64,000 nucleotides of DNA from Halorhabdus sp. BNX81 (GTDB lineage: Archaea; Halobacteriota; Halobacteria; Halobacteriales; Haloarculaceae): the NCBI RefSeq assembly GCF_029229925.1, contig NZ_CP107254.1, forward strand, positions 2,108,001 through 2,172,000, written 5' to 3'. The notes beneath the pieces were generated by a model. It was not told the origin of the DNA and did not search any database. It saw only the letters and a list, made by a program, of their open reading frames with translations. How positions within the stretch are numbered: position 1 is the first letter of the stretch; every line of letters starts with the position of its first letter. The position numbers and the translations under genes are program-made. Positions 17,865 through 25,534 of the stretch are shown here, in pieces.

Positions 17865-18296
17865 CTCCCGTCCTGAACACCGATTAGCCGACTATCTCCC
17901 CGAACGGCAGAGGTTTACCTTCACAGGCCAGCAGAAGCCTGTGAGTAAACAGGAGTTTGACTGAGGGGAGACGGATGCGACTCCCGAACAGGTGCGCCGA
18001 ACCATCTGAGCCTGCGTCAAGCACAGTGAGTGGGACGTTGACCAAGAGGTACTCTGCCTCTGGCGAGTGAGCGACGAGGGTCGACCGTCTGCATCGGAGG
18101 CAGATATGTCCTTGGTGAAGCAACTGTACTACTGGTGTCAGGGTGACCAGCAGTTTATCGATAAGTGTTTCCGAGCCTCCGTCGAATGCGTCCGAAGTGG
18201 GACGAGTATCGGGGTGGCCAGACCCATGGTGAGATGACCATACGGAAGGTGTATCGAACCAATAGAGACACCTTCGGAGGGAGGGACATGGAGTGA
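17865..18296 (+). pseudogene. Decayed primase-like plasmid/virus gene
   Basis: Several protein-like blocks run along one frame interrupted by two TGA codons: LADYLPERQRFTFTGQQ, then EQVRRTI, then LWRVSDEGRPSASEADMSLV and KQLYYWCQGDQQFIDKCFRAS. After a frame change, RMRPKWDEYRGGQTHGEMTI and TNRDTFGGRDME follow, ending at a stop. From memory, haloarchaeal phage/plasmid primase-type proteins share the order D(M/A)SL ... WCQGD ... (L/M)DR.FR.S ... MR.KWDE ... TYGE.TI. The breaks mean it cannot make a full protein. The left edge is approximate. It is evidence for a past integrated plasmid or virus. Confidence 0.55.
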
Positions 18297-18438
18297 GAGT
18301 AGATGTTCAAGAGTGGGGTCAATTCATACCTACAACCCCAGTGTTATCTCGTCGGTCATCAACTGAGGTACACGGTGTATTTCTTATATACGCCATCACT
18401 CTCTCAACCCCTTCATACAATCCCATGACAATCGGAGT

Positions 18439-19476
18439 TCAGAATTTATATCCAAGCGCTTTTAATAAATCCTCTGAAGACTGCGACGATGTCTTTTCAC
18501 TTTTTTCAGGAGGTTTGGTTTCGGGTATGTACTCGCCAGAATCAGTAGCAGAGGTAGTTATCCACGGTACATACCTTACTTTGGGATGGATACTGCCTAT
18601 CGAATGCAACCCCCTCCACACATCTAATGCTTCTCCGTGATCTGCCGAAATTACTAAACGTTCTGCATCTAAATTCTTAATCAAAATTTCTACATCATCT
18701 AATACATATCGTAATTCATCAAGATACCTCTCCCAAACAGTCTGAAAGTCGCCTGTTTTGCTTATATATTTTATTGGATTTTCTTCATAGTCGTACAACT
18801 CTCGGTTTTCTTTTATTGCATTAGCAATATAGGGCGTGTGCGGTTGATGATAATGTATAATAAGACGCTCATAGTCATAATTCCTACTCACATCTATCGC
18901 TCTCTCTGTCACAAATCGTGGTGGGGTAGCTGTATTTTGACTATTACCACCATCTGTTTCTATCTTACCCTTGTATTTCCATATGTTTTCGTGCCTTCCT
19001 AAATTTTCTAAATCCACAGTATTGTGTTTCGCTAATAACTTATACGCAGTATGCGACTCATCCAGCGTCCGATTAGCAGGCGATTTTTTGGCTAATATTT
19101 CATTAGAGGAACCATTTGCGGATAGATATGCCGTGTTCTGTATAGTATCACTATACTTTTCAACAAATGTCGCTGCAATCCATTCCGGTGATGCACCGCC
19201 TACTGACTTTACCTTATCAACATTTTCGATAAAATTGTATTCTGATGATACCGCTTCAAGCGCGTCAACGCGACCAGTATCCAATAAGATGAGAACGTCC
19301 CAATCTTTAGAAAAAACATTTGTTCCTATCGTAGAATGAGTCGAGATATATGTCAGAGGAACTCGATAAAGATTTTGTCGCAATATATTATTATATGCGA
19401 ATCGGAGTGCCATCTTCGGATTGCTAATTCCGTTTTTAATTTCATCAAAGCCGATGTCCCCTTTCATTCCTCTCAT
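18439..19476 (-). CDS. Sulfatase-like (alkaline phosphatase superfamily) protein
   Basis: A 345-residue protein in an AT-rich gene. Motifs of the sulfatase/alkaline phosphatase fold: DWDVLILLDTGRVDALE near residue 60 (metal-binding Asp; the usual nucleophile position reads Thr-Gly-Arg), HYHQPHTPYI in the middle and ERLVISADHGEALD near the end (metal-binding Asp-His). Relatives in haloarchaea sit in surface-polysaccharide loci. No signal peptide is seen, so it is probably cytoplasmic. Either of two ATGs (19476, 19467) may be the start. Its ATG overlaps the stop of the out-of-frame rnhA tail. It is probably acquired with the island. Confidence 0.7.
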   Translation of the reverse strand: MRGMKGDIGFDEIKNGISNPKMALRFAYNNILRQNLYRVPLTYISTHSTIGTNVFSKDWDVLILLDTGRVDALEAVSSEYNFIENVDKVKSVGGASPEWIAATFVEKYSDTIQNTAYLSANGSSNEILAKKSPANRTLDESHTAYKLLAKHNTVDLENLGRHENIWKYKGKIETDGGNSQNTATPPRFVTERAIDVSRNYDYERLIIHYHQPHTPYIANAIKENRELYDYEENPIKYISKTGDFQTVWERYLDELRYVLDDVEILIKNLDAERLVISADHGEALDVWRGLHSIGSIHPKVRYVPWITTSATDSGEYIPETKPPEKSEKTSSQSSEDLLKALGYKF

Positions 19477-19948
19477 ATGCTACTATCCTGGATGGAGAGA
19501 TATATGGATAACTGACCTCCACAGGGAGATTCTGAGATAGCACCTTTGGCGAAGTCAGTCGGGAAGGCTTGGTTCACCAACTCGTCTGCCTCCCAGATCC
19601 CCTCTTGCGGAATGTAGTGTATCTCGAACTCGTCAGCAGTTCCTGTACGCGCTTACGCAGTGGACTGAGTTCTGGCTGGTTCACCCCATACTCACCACGA
19701 ACCTGTTTCACGATTACCTCGGAGTCACCCCTCGCCTCAACCTCGATACATCCCTTCTCGGAAACCAGTTCTAACCCTTGGATGAGAGCGCGAAACTCGG
19801 TTCGGTTGTTGGCTGATTCCCCGATATATCCGCTCCACTCATCGGTCCAGTCGTAGGTCTCTACGATGTAACCGATTGCCGAGGGTCCGGGATTATCTGG
19901 CCGAGTTCCACCGTCGAATTTCACGACAGCAGATGTGGTCATCTTCAC
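19473..19948 (-). pseudogene. rnhA: Ribonuclease HI-like gene split by a frameshift
   Basis: The N-terminal 107 or so residues match archaeal RNase HI: VVKFDGGTRPDNPGPSAIGY, NNRTEFRALIQGLEL, EVEARGDSEVIVKQVRGEYG. In that frame the protein then ends in the unrelated SRYTTFRKRGSGRQTSW (stop at 19574). The expected C-terminus, DEFEIHYIPQEGIWEADELV followed by NQAF, is present in another frame from about 19,634 down. A single-base deletion in CTGCTGACGAG explains this. The catalytic Asp in ADELV is lost from the in-frame product, so the gene is probably inactive unless ribosomes shift frame or the base is a sequencing error. Confidence 0.75.
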
Positions 19949-20410
19949 CCACCACCTGTGTTATCTCCCTGTCGTTCGCTCAATACGTGACTCTCTACGT
20001 TTCTGATTGCATCATCATCTCCCCTCAGATAATTCTATGACAATCGGGCGACCTCCACGGGGTTTCCATATAGAGCAACTGGTCAATTCTGGATACTCGA
20101 ACCACCCTGTTCGCATATGACTGGACGCATATCTGAGATATTTCCAGAGTCGGGGTGGCCTCTTTCTATGGAGCGAGTTCTGCGCACTCTGAAAAAGAAA
20201 ACACGTCGATCAGGTCTTGTACGCATGACTAACAGCAGTGCGATATCTCGGGCCGAGAGGTTCTAATTTCCCCGAGACGTTCGTCTATGCGCGAACGCAC
20301 GATGGCAGGCACCCGAGTTAGGTGACCTGTTCAACCTAAACACGTCGAGATGGAATCGCACGATAGCGTGGCTCCTCTCGGCTACAAACCGACTGGAAAG
20401 GAAGTCGACT

Positions 20411-20494
20411 CTCCCCGATTTGAATAGATGAGAGACGGTCCTGCTCGCTTCCTTCGGTCGCTGCGCGGGGCTGTGACTCGTCTGCTCAAATCGG
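20411..20494. repeat. tRNA-Tyr-derived inverted unit A
   Basis: It begins CTCCCCGATTTGAATAGATG and ends TCAAATCGG, so its ends form an inverted repeat. The first bases copy the T-arm of the tRNA-Tyr gene at 20,680-20,753. Unit B (20,544-20,629) is a diverged tandem relative; both share AGATG.GAGAC-like and GGGGCTG.GACT segments. Confidence 0.55.
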
Positions 20495-20538
20495 CTCAGG
20501 ATTGACTTTTGACTGCTCACGTTGTTCGCAGCAAAAGT

Positions 20539-20629
20539 CCGCCCTCCCCGATTTGAACAGATGCCAGACGTTCCGGGTCTGCGGCGCTACGCGCCGTTCC
20601 GGGGCTGCGACTGGCGTGTTCAAATCGGG
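20539..20629. repeat. tRNA-Tyr 3'-end copy and inverted unit B (candidate att remnant)
   Basis: The 20-bp run CCGCCCTCCCCGATTTGAAC at 20,539-20,558 is identical to the 3' end of tRNA-Tyr on the same strand (20,681-20,700). It then runs into an inverted repeat, CCCGATTTGAACA ... TGTTCAAATCGGG (13 bp each side). A duplicated tRNA 3' end is the usual scar of an element integrated at a tRNA gene. Confidence 0.6.
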
Positions 20630-20679
20630 TCGTGTGTGAATATACACGCGGCGCTCGCGAGTGAGCGCCGCGAGAAGTA

Positions 20680-20753
20680 TCCGCCCTCCCCGATTTGAAC
20701 GGGGGGCAAGTCGATCTACAGTCGACTGCTCTACCAGTCTGAGCTAAGGGCGG
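20680..20753 (-). tRNA. tRNA-Tyr (anticodon GTA)
   Basis: On the minus strand this is a 74-nt cloverleaf: acceptor CCGCCCT/AGGGCGG plus discriminator A, D-arm TAGCTCAGACTGGTAGAGC, anticodon stem GTCGA/TCGAC with loop CTGTAGA (anticodon GTA), and T-arm CCCCG-TTCAAAT-CGGGG. It marks the right edge of the AT-rich island. Confidence 0.92.
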
Positions 20754-20891
20754 GCGTATCAGGACATTGGTCGGGTGTCGGACTTAACGGTTGCCATTCG
20801 GAACGAAATCCGGGCCCGACAGCCGCGTCCGATCGCGGCAAACGCACGTCAGACAGTCACGAAGATTGAAGTAGGCTGGCTGTCAACGAGT

Positions 20892-21440
20892 ATGACAGGC
20901 CGTATGAGCAAGATCACGTTCCGCGCTGACGACGACCTCGTCGCGCAACTGGAAGCGTTCGACGCCTCCAAGAGCGAGGTCATGCGCGAGGCGCTCCGGA
21001 CGTACCTCGAAGATGGGGACCGACAGCCGTCCGACTCCGAGCCGGAGCCCGAACCGGCGAGCGCCGAGGAGAGCCTCGACGACCTCATCGTGGAACGTGT
21101 CGACGCGGTACTCGCGGACCGACTCGGGGAGCGAAGGCAACCCCAGCCACAGGACGTCAACGTGAACATCTCCCTGGAGGACGCCGTCGCGTCCCAGTCG
21201 GCAACGCCGACAACGTCGGACGCCGAAGAGTCGACGGACACCGTCACCGAACGAGGCACCGAGCGGACGTGCTCCCAATGTGGCGAAACGGTGTCTGACG
21301 ACCACGTCTACTGTCCCAACTGCGGCGAGAAAGCTGCCCGGCGTGTGTTCTGTGAGTGTGGCGACGAACTCCGCTCGGACTGGTCGTTCTGTCCGAGCTG
21401 TGGCAGGCGGACGGCGGCGGCTGACGTGCTCGATCCGTGA
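20892..21440 (+). CDS. cdrL: RHH/zinc-ribbon cell-division regulator, CdrL-like
   Basis: A 182-residue protein. The N-terminal ribbon-helix-helix DNA-binding domain (about residues 5-45: SKITFRADDDLVAQLEAFDA, SKSEVMREALRTYLEDG) is followed by an acidic linker and two C-terminal zinc ribbons with four Cys pairs (CSQCGE, CPNCGE, CECGDEL, CPSCGRR). It lies upstream of a short RHH gene and ftsZ2, the known haloarchaeal cdrL/cdrS/ftsZ2 neighbourhood, where these RHH proteins control cell division. The frame is open to 20775, but ATG 20892 (MTGRMSKITF) fits the domain; 20904 is also possible. Confidence 0.82.
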   Translation: MTGRMSKITFRADDDLVAQLEAFDASKSEVMREALRTYLEDGDRQPSDSEPEPEPASAEESLDDLIVERVDAVLADRLGERRQPQPQDVNVNISLEDAVASQSATPTTSDAEESTDTVTERGTERTCSQCGETVSDDHVYCPNCGEKAARRVFCECGDELRSDWSFCPSCGRRTAAADVLDP

Positions 21441-21491
21441 ACGCGACGTAAACGCTGTTTAACCAGCGTTTTCGAGCGTTTACATCCAAAC

Positions 21492-21498
21492 GTCTTAC
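21492..21498 (+). promoter_or_regulatory. GTCTTAC box 1
   Basis: GTCTTAC lies between cdrL and cdrS, just before a TATA-like TTTTATAATG (21,511-21,520). The same heptamer recurs four more times, in both orientations, in the next 150 bp. Confidence 0.5.
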
Positions 21499-21510
21499 AC
21501 TCGGGGAAAC

Positions 21511-21520
21511 TTTTATAATG
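21511..21520 (+). promoter_or_regulatory. TATA box for the cdrS-ftsZ2 transcript
   Basis: TTTTATAATG is the only strongly AT-rich run between cdrL and cdrS. Usual spacing puts the transcription start near 21,540, at the palindromic GTCTTAC site. The implied leader before cdrS is about 120 nt. Confidence 0.55.
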
Positions 21521-21543
21521 ATTCAGTCTGTGGTACGGTATGC

Positions 21544-21562
21544 GTAAGACGAGTCGTCTTAC
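21544..21562. promoter_or_regulatory. Palindromic GTAAGAC/GTCTTAC operator candidate
   Basis: A 19-bp near-perfect palindrome, GTAAGACGAGTCGTCTTAC, sits at the predicted transcription start of the cdrS-ftsZ2 unit. RHH dimers bind short palindromes like this, so CdrS and/or CdrL are plausible ligands. Confidence 0.5.
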
Positions 21563-21610
21563 ACCGCGACGCTCCGTGCGTCACCGGCCGCCCTCTGGCG
21601 GTTTAATGGT

Positions 21611-21645
21611 GTAAGACAGGCGGACGTGCCATACCCTCGTCTTAC
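21611..21645. promoter_or_regulatory. Second GTAAGAC ... GTCTTAC pair
   Basis: GTAAGAC (21,611-21,617) and GTCTTAC (21,639-21,645) face each other across 21 bp, ending about 20 bp before the cdrS ATG. The pair could form a stem in the leader RNA or bind a regulator. Confidence 0.45.
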
Positions 21646-21665
21646 CCAAAGGGGAACGATAACAT

Positions 21666-21854
21666 ATGGAGCGTGTGACACTACGGATTCCGAAGCAACA
21701 GATCGAGGAGGTCGAACGAATGGTCGAGACGGGGGAGTACCCCAACCGGAGTGAGGCGATCCGGTCGGCCGTTCGAGATATGCTCGCCGAGCAAGATACG
21801 GCAAAGGAACGTCCGTCCGAGAAGCGCAAGCGTCGGACGTGGGCAAAGGTGTAG
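21666..21854 (+). CDS. cdrS: Short ribbon-helix-helix regulator, CdrS
   Basis: A 62-residue RHH protein: beta strand [11 protein letters not shown], then two helices ([31 protein letters not shown]) and a basic tail ([10 protein letters not shown]). Known haloarchaeal CdrS is this size, lies directly before ftsZ2 and controls its expression and cell division. The stop is only 3 bp before the ftsZ2 ATG, so the two are co-transcribed. Confidence 0.85.
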   Translation: MERVTLRIPKQQIEEVERMVETGEYPNRSEAIRSAVRDMLAEQDTAKERPSEKRKRRTWAKV

Positions 21855-21857
21855 ACG

Positions 21858-23072
21858 ATGCAGGACATCGTCAACTCCGCCCTGAAACACGAGGAGGAAG
21901 AACAGCGCGAGATGGACGCCGAGGGCGACGAGTTCGGCGATCCGCGGATCGTGATCGTCGGCTGTGGCGGCGCGGGTAACAACACCGTCAATCGCCTGTA
22001 CAACATCGGCGTCGACGGCGCGGATACGATCGCGCTGAACACCGACAAACAGCACCTCAAGATGATCGAGGCCGACACGAAGATCCTCGTCGGCAAGTCC
22101 CTGACCAACGGGCTCGGGGCCGGCGGCGACCCCTCGATGGGCGAGCGCGCCACGGAGATGGCCCAGGGCACGATCAAGGAAGTGCTGGGCGACGCCGACC
22201 TCGTGTTCGTGACGGCGGGCATGGGCGGCGGGACCGGCACCGGCGCGGCCCCCGTCGTCTCGAAGATTGCCAAAGAGCAGGGCGCGATCGTCGTCGGCAT
22301 GGTCTCGACGCCGTTCAACGTCGAGCGCGCACGGACGGTCAAGGCCGAGGAGGGTCTCGAAAACCTCCGCAACGAGGCTGACTCGATCATCGTCCTGGAC
22401 AACAACCGGCTGCTCGATTACGTCCCGAACCTCCCGATCGGCAAGGCCTTCTCGGTGATGGACCAGATCATCGCCGAGACGGTCAAGGGCATCTCCGAGA
22501 CGATCACCCAGCCGAGCCTGATCAACCTGGACTACGCGGACATGTCCGCGATCATGAACCAGGGTGGCGTCGCGGTGATGCTCGTCGGCGAGACCCAGGA
22601 CAAGAACAAGACCCAGGAAGTGGTCTCAGACGCGATGAACCACCCACTGCTCGATGTCGACTACCGCGGAGCGAGCGGCGGACTGGTCCACATCACCGGG
22701 GGACCGGATCTCACCCTCGACGAGGCAGAGGGGATCGCGAGCAACATCACGGATCGCCTGGAGGCCAACGCGAACGTCATCTGGGGAGCCCGCATCGAGG
22801 ACGACTACAAGGGCAAGGTGCGAGTCATGGCGATCATGACCGGCGTCCAGTCCGCACAGGTCCTCGGGCCGACGACCCAGAAACAGGCCAACAAGTCCCG
22901 CGCCGCGATCGAAGATGTCGACGTGAGCGAGGAGACCTTCGACGCGAGCGCGAACGTGGACACTGACTTCGGCGGCGGATCGGACGCTGGTGGCCGGAGT
23001 TTCGGTGAGACTGACGGCGGCCGCAACGAAGTCGAGAAGAACAACGGACTCGACGTCATCCGGACCGACTGA
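21858..23072 (+). CDS. ftsZ2: Cell division protein FtsZ, type 2
   Basis: A 404-residue tubulin-fold GTPase. Visible: the nucleotide-binding [15 protein letters not shown] near residue 35, the tubulin signature [15 protein letters not shown], and the T7 loop/synergy region [15 protein letters not shown]. It has a long acidic N-terminal extension before the core and a disordered glycine/aspartate-rich tail. In haloarchaea FtsZ2 drives ring constriction while FtsZ1 organises the ring; placement after cdrS supports type 2. Confidence 0.95.
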   Translation: MQDIVNSALKHEEEEQREMDAEGDEFGDPRIVIVGCGGAGNNTVNRLYNIGVDGADTIALNTDKQHLKMIEADTKILVGKSLTNGLGAGGDPSMGERATEMAQGTIKEVLGDADLVFVTAGMGGGTGTGAAPVVSKIAKEQGAIVVGMVSTPFNVERARTVKAEEGLENLRNEADSIIVLDNNRLLDYVPNLPIGKAFSVMDQIIAETVKGISETITQPSLINLDYADMSAIMNQGGVAVMLVGETQDKNKTQEVVSDAMNHPLLDVDYRGASGGLVHITGGPDLTLDEAEGIASNITDRLEANANVIWGARIEDDYKGKVRVMAIMTGVQSAQVLGPTTQKQANKSRAAIEDVDVSEETFDASANVDTDFGGGSDAGGRSFGETDGGRNEVEKNNGLDVIRTD

Positions 23073-23096
23073 GTCCAGCGACTTTCTGCGTTTCTC

Positions 23097-24056
23097 TCAG
23101 GCCTCCAGAGCCGTGAGTAACTGGCACTTCCGGCAGCGACCGCCGGTCGTCGGCGCACCGCAGGTGTCACACGCGTCGTACGCACTGTCATCGGCGTCGA
23201 CGCGTTCGGCCGCGTATCGCGCCAGTTGTTCGTAGCCAGCCATGATCGAGTGACGCGTCCCTGGATGGGTTTCCTCCATCGAGTACAGCAGTTTCTGGAT
23301 CTCACCGCGGAACGATTCCGATGCGTGTGGACATTCGGTGATGTGTGCCGGCAGGTCGGCGAGGCGGGCGTACAGCGCCACTTCCTTCTCCGGAACGTCC
23401 CGCAGCGGCTTGGCACGCGGGACGTGCTTGTCAGTCAGCGATCGTTCGGGCATCGGTCCCAGGCTGGCGTCGAAGTGCTTGGCCATCTGGTCGACGTCAC
23501 CTTCGAAGAAGTTCATCAACGCCGTCTCGGCCTCGTCGTCGAGGTTGTGGCCAGTCAACAGGAGGTCGGCGTCGTACTCGTCAGCATACCGCGAGAGGAG
23601 GTCCCGGCGGAACACGCCACAATAGGCACAGGCAGCCATGTTCTCGGGGTCGTTCTCGACGACCTCGTCCATCCGGACGCCGAACTCCTCGCTGTAGCTG
23701 ACGGTCTCGTGGCGGAGGGCGAGGTCCTTAGTAAGCGCCTCGGCGGCGTCGAGGCTCTCGTCACGATACCCTTCGATTCCTTCGTGGATAGAAAGGGCAA
23801 CGAGTTCGATACGCGGGTCCTCGGCGAAGGTTTCGGCCAGGAGTTGGGTGAGGACCACGCTGTCTTTCCCGCCGGAAAGGCCGATCAGCCACGTCACCGG
23901 ATCGTCTGGCGTCGCATCCCGAGGGACGAGACCGTCCTCGCGGATCCGCCGGCGGAGTCGTTTTTCGACCGAGCGCCGGAAGTGGTCCTCACAAAGGTGA
24001 GCTCCCGAGTAGGCGGCATGCATGACGGCGTCGCCACCGCATCTGTCGCAATCCAT
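23097..24056 (-). CDS. ncsA: tRNA 2-thiolation protein NcsA/Ctu1-like
   Basis: A 319-residue adenylating thiolase. It has an N-terminal zinc knuckle CDRCGGDA and nearby CEDH, the PP-loop ATP motif LIGLSGGKDSVVL (about residue 73), a middle CAYCGVFRRDLL, TGHNLDDEAET, and a C-terminal zinc ribbon CDTCGAPTTGGRCRKC. This is the TIGR00269/Ncs6/TtuA layout; haloarchaeal NcsA works with the ubiquitin-like SAMP2 to thiolate the wobble uridine of tRNA-Lys. It is convergent with ftsZ2. Confidence 0.9.
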   Translation of the reverse strand: MDCDRCGGDAVMHAAYSGAHLCEDHFRRSVEKRLRRRIREDGLVPRDATPDDPVTWLIGLSGGKDSVVLTQLLAETFAEDPRIELVALSIHEGIEGYRDESLDAAEALTKDLALRHETVSYSEEFGVRMDEVVENDPENMAACAYCGVFRRDLLSRYADEYDADLLLTGHNLDDEAETALMNFFEGDVDQMAKHFDASLGPMPERSLTDKHVPRAKPLRDVPEKEVALYARLADLPAHITECPHASESFRGEIQKLLYSMEETHPGTRHSIMAGYEQLARYAAERVDADDSAYDACDTCGAPTTGGRCRKCQLLTALEA

Positions 24057-24090
24057 TCGCTCCGGGGTAGCGGAGGGGCACGGTTGACCG

Positions 24091-24783
24091 TTACGGCTCT
24101 AACGCGGTGGCCCCGGACTCGATGGCGTCCAGGACGAGTGGAAGGTACTCCTCGCGCACCGTCGAGGAGAACAGTTCGTGCCCGCCGTCGTAGGGGACGC
24201 GATTGGCCGCCGGCGCGCGTTCCTGTATCGCGGCCGAGCTGACAACCTGGTCGTCGGGAGAAAAGAAGACGACGGCGTCGGATGGGAACGACGGCAACGC
24301 CGCCTGTGCCCGTCTGATTTCCCGGAGAAACGTCGGCGCGACGGCGTCGGGGGCGTCGGCCAGTTGGTCCCCGGAAGCGAGCGTACCGATGGCCTCGGCG
24401 TCGATCCCCGTCGGGAAGAGCGGACGGGCGATCGGGAGGCGGGCGAACACCCTCGCGAGGAGCCCGTCCTGGTCCTCGTGGATCCCCCACCAGGGACTGA
24501 GATAGACGCGGGTGTCCGGCCCGGTGAGGAACGCGCCGATGAGCCCGCCCGTGCTGTGGGTGAGCAGCCGATACGACGACAGCGTCGCGACGTACTCGGC
24601 GACCGGCTGGAGGTACTCGGCGTCGAAGTCGGTGATCGTCGTCGGGATCTCGATCGCGTGGACGCGATACCCAGCCTCGACGAGGTGATCGATCAGCCAG
24701 CGGACGGTCCCGTGTTCGGGCTTGTTCCCCCACCCGAGGACGAACACGAGGTCAGGCCCTGTCCCGTAGACCGCTGTGTTCAT
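24091..24783 (-). CDS. Alpha/beta hydrolase
   Basis: A 230-residue single-domain hydrolase with no signal peptide. The catalytic triad can be suggested: nucleophile Ser in LLTHSTGGLIGAF, Asp in FFSPDDQVV, His in YDGGHELF. The substrate is unknown. It is followed on the same strand by ncsA after 34 bp and is divergent from the next gene, with 76 bp between starts. Confidence 0.85.
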   Translation of the reverse strand: MNTAVYGTGPDLVFVLGWGNKPEHGTVRWLIDHLVEAGYRVHAIEIPTTITDFDAEYLQPVAEYVATLSSYRLLTHSTGGLIGAFLTGPDTRVYLSPWWGIHEDQDGLLARVFARLPIARPLFPTGIDAEAIGTLASGDQLADAPDAVAPTFLREIRRAQAALPSFPSDAVVFFSPDDQVVSSAAIQERAPAANRVPYDGGHELFSSTVREEYLPLVLDAIESGATALEP

Positions 24784-24859
24784 AGTTCACAATCGGGGAG
24801 TGTCGGCAAAAAGCCTACGCGGGATAACCGTTTTCGCGCCGCGAGCGGTAGCCCCGACG

Positions 24860-25513
24860 ATGACTGAACTCGACCGTGCGGCTGCGGTCGATCGTCTCGA
24901 AACGCTGCTGGAGACGATCGAAGACGAGACGATGCCAGTCCCGGTCACAGAAGTGTGGGTGTACGGCGATCTCGCGCTCGGCGTCGATCCGGTCGAGCGC
25001 CTCGACGTCTATCTCACGAAAGACCTCCTCTTTGGCCAGGCCGACGAACGCGCGGCCGAATTGAACGACCGCTTCGGCGTCGACGGGATCGGCGAGACGG
25101 TCCGGGCCGAGTGGGCACGCGAGTACCCGGAGGCCGTGCGGGCAAACCCCAGCGGCCACGTCGCCCCGGAGAAGTGTCTCGGGGCTCACCTCTTGAGCGA
25201 GGACGAACCGGTCCATCTCGAAGTCTGTAACGCCTCCTTCGAGGACAACGTCACCCAGCGACTCGAGGGCGCACTCGCCCGGGAGTCCTACGAACACATT
25301 CTCGACCCGCGGGGCGTCTGCCTGTGGATCGACGGCGAACGGTCGGCCGACGCCTTCGAGAAGCTCCGGGACGGAGAGTACGCTTTCCCGCCGCTTTCGG
25401 GCGCACTCGAGATGCTCGGTGCCGAGCCAACGGTCGCCAAAGAGGCAGCCAACGCCGTCGAAACGTACCGCGAACGCCAGGACGGAGTTAGCGTCCGTGG
25501 CGACGTGGTCTGA
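24860..25513 (+). CDS. Conserved haloarchaeal protein of unknown function
   Basis: A 217-residue soluble acidic protein (MTELDRAAAVDRLETLLETI ...). It contains VWVYGDLALGVDPVERLDVY, which recalls a nucleotidyltransferase-like strand-turn but without a clear GS...D.D motif, and DEPVHLEVCNASFEDNV. I believe haloarchaea keep this as a conserved DUF family (possibly DUF7095), but that is from memory. The frame is open to 24776; ATG 24860 is chosen because the preceding residues look unlike coding. Confidence 0.75.
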   Translation: MTELDRAAAVDRLETLLETIEDETMPVPVTEVWVYGDLALGVDPVERLDVYLTKDLLFGQADERAAELNDRFGVDGIGETVRAEWAREYPEAVRANPSGHVAPEKCLGAHLLSEDEPVHLEVCNASFEDNVTQRLEGALARESYEHILDPRGVCLWIDGERSADAFEKLRDGEYAFPPLSGALEMLGAEPTVAKEAANAVETYRERQDGVSVRGDVV

Positions 25514-25534
25514 TGGACTGTCGGCGTCCCACAC

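Larger units (their letters stand above)
19949..20680. other. Non-coding stretch with tRNA-derived repeats
   Basis: About 730 bp without a supportable gene. The left half has nothing I recognise beyond scattered TATA-like runs. The right half holds two diverged copies of an 84-86 bp unit bounded by CTCCCCGATTTGAA and TCAAATCGG, and a strong GC stem (20,648-20,671) next to tRNA-Tyr. This looks like a worn attachment region. Confidence 0.6.

Noticed and set aside
20263-20520. An 85-residue minus-strand frame
   Set aside because: It reads through the tRNA-derived inverted repeat and has an Arg/Ser-rich translation typical of a chance frame.
20400-20760. CRISPR array from the repeated CCCCGATTTGAAC
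   Set aside because: There are only a few copies, with irregular spacing and inverted orientation, and they match the tRNA-Tyr 3' end. No cas genes are present.
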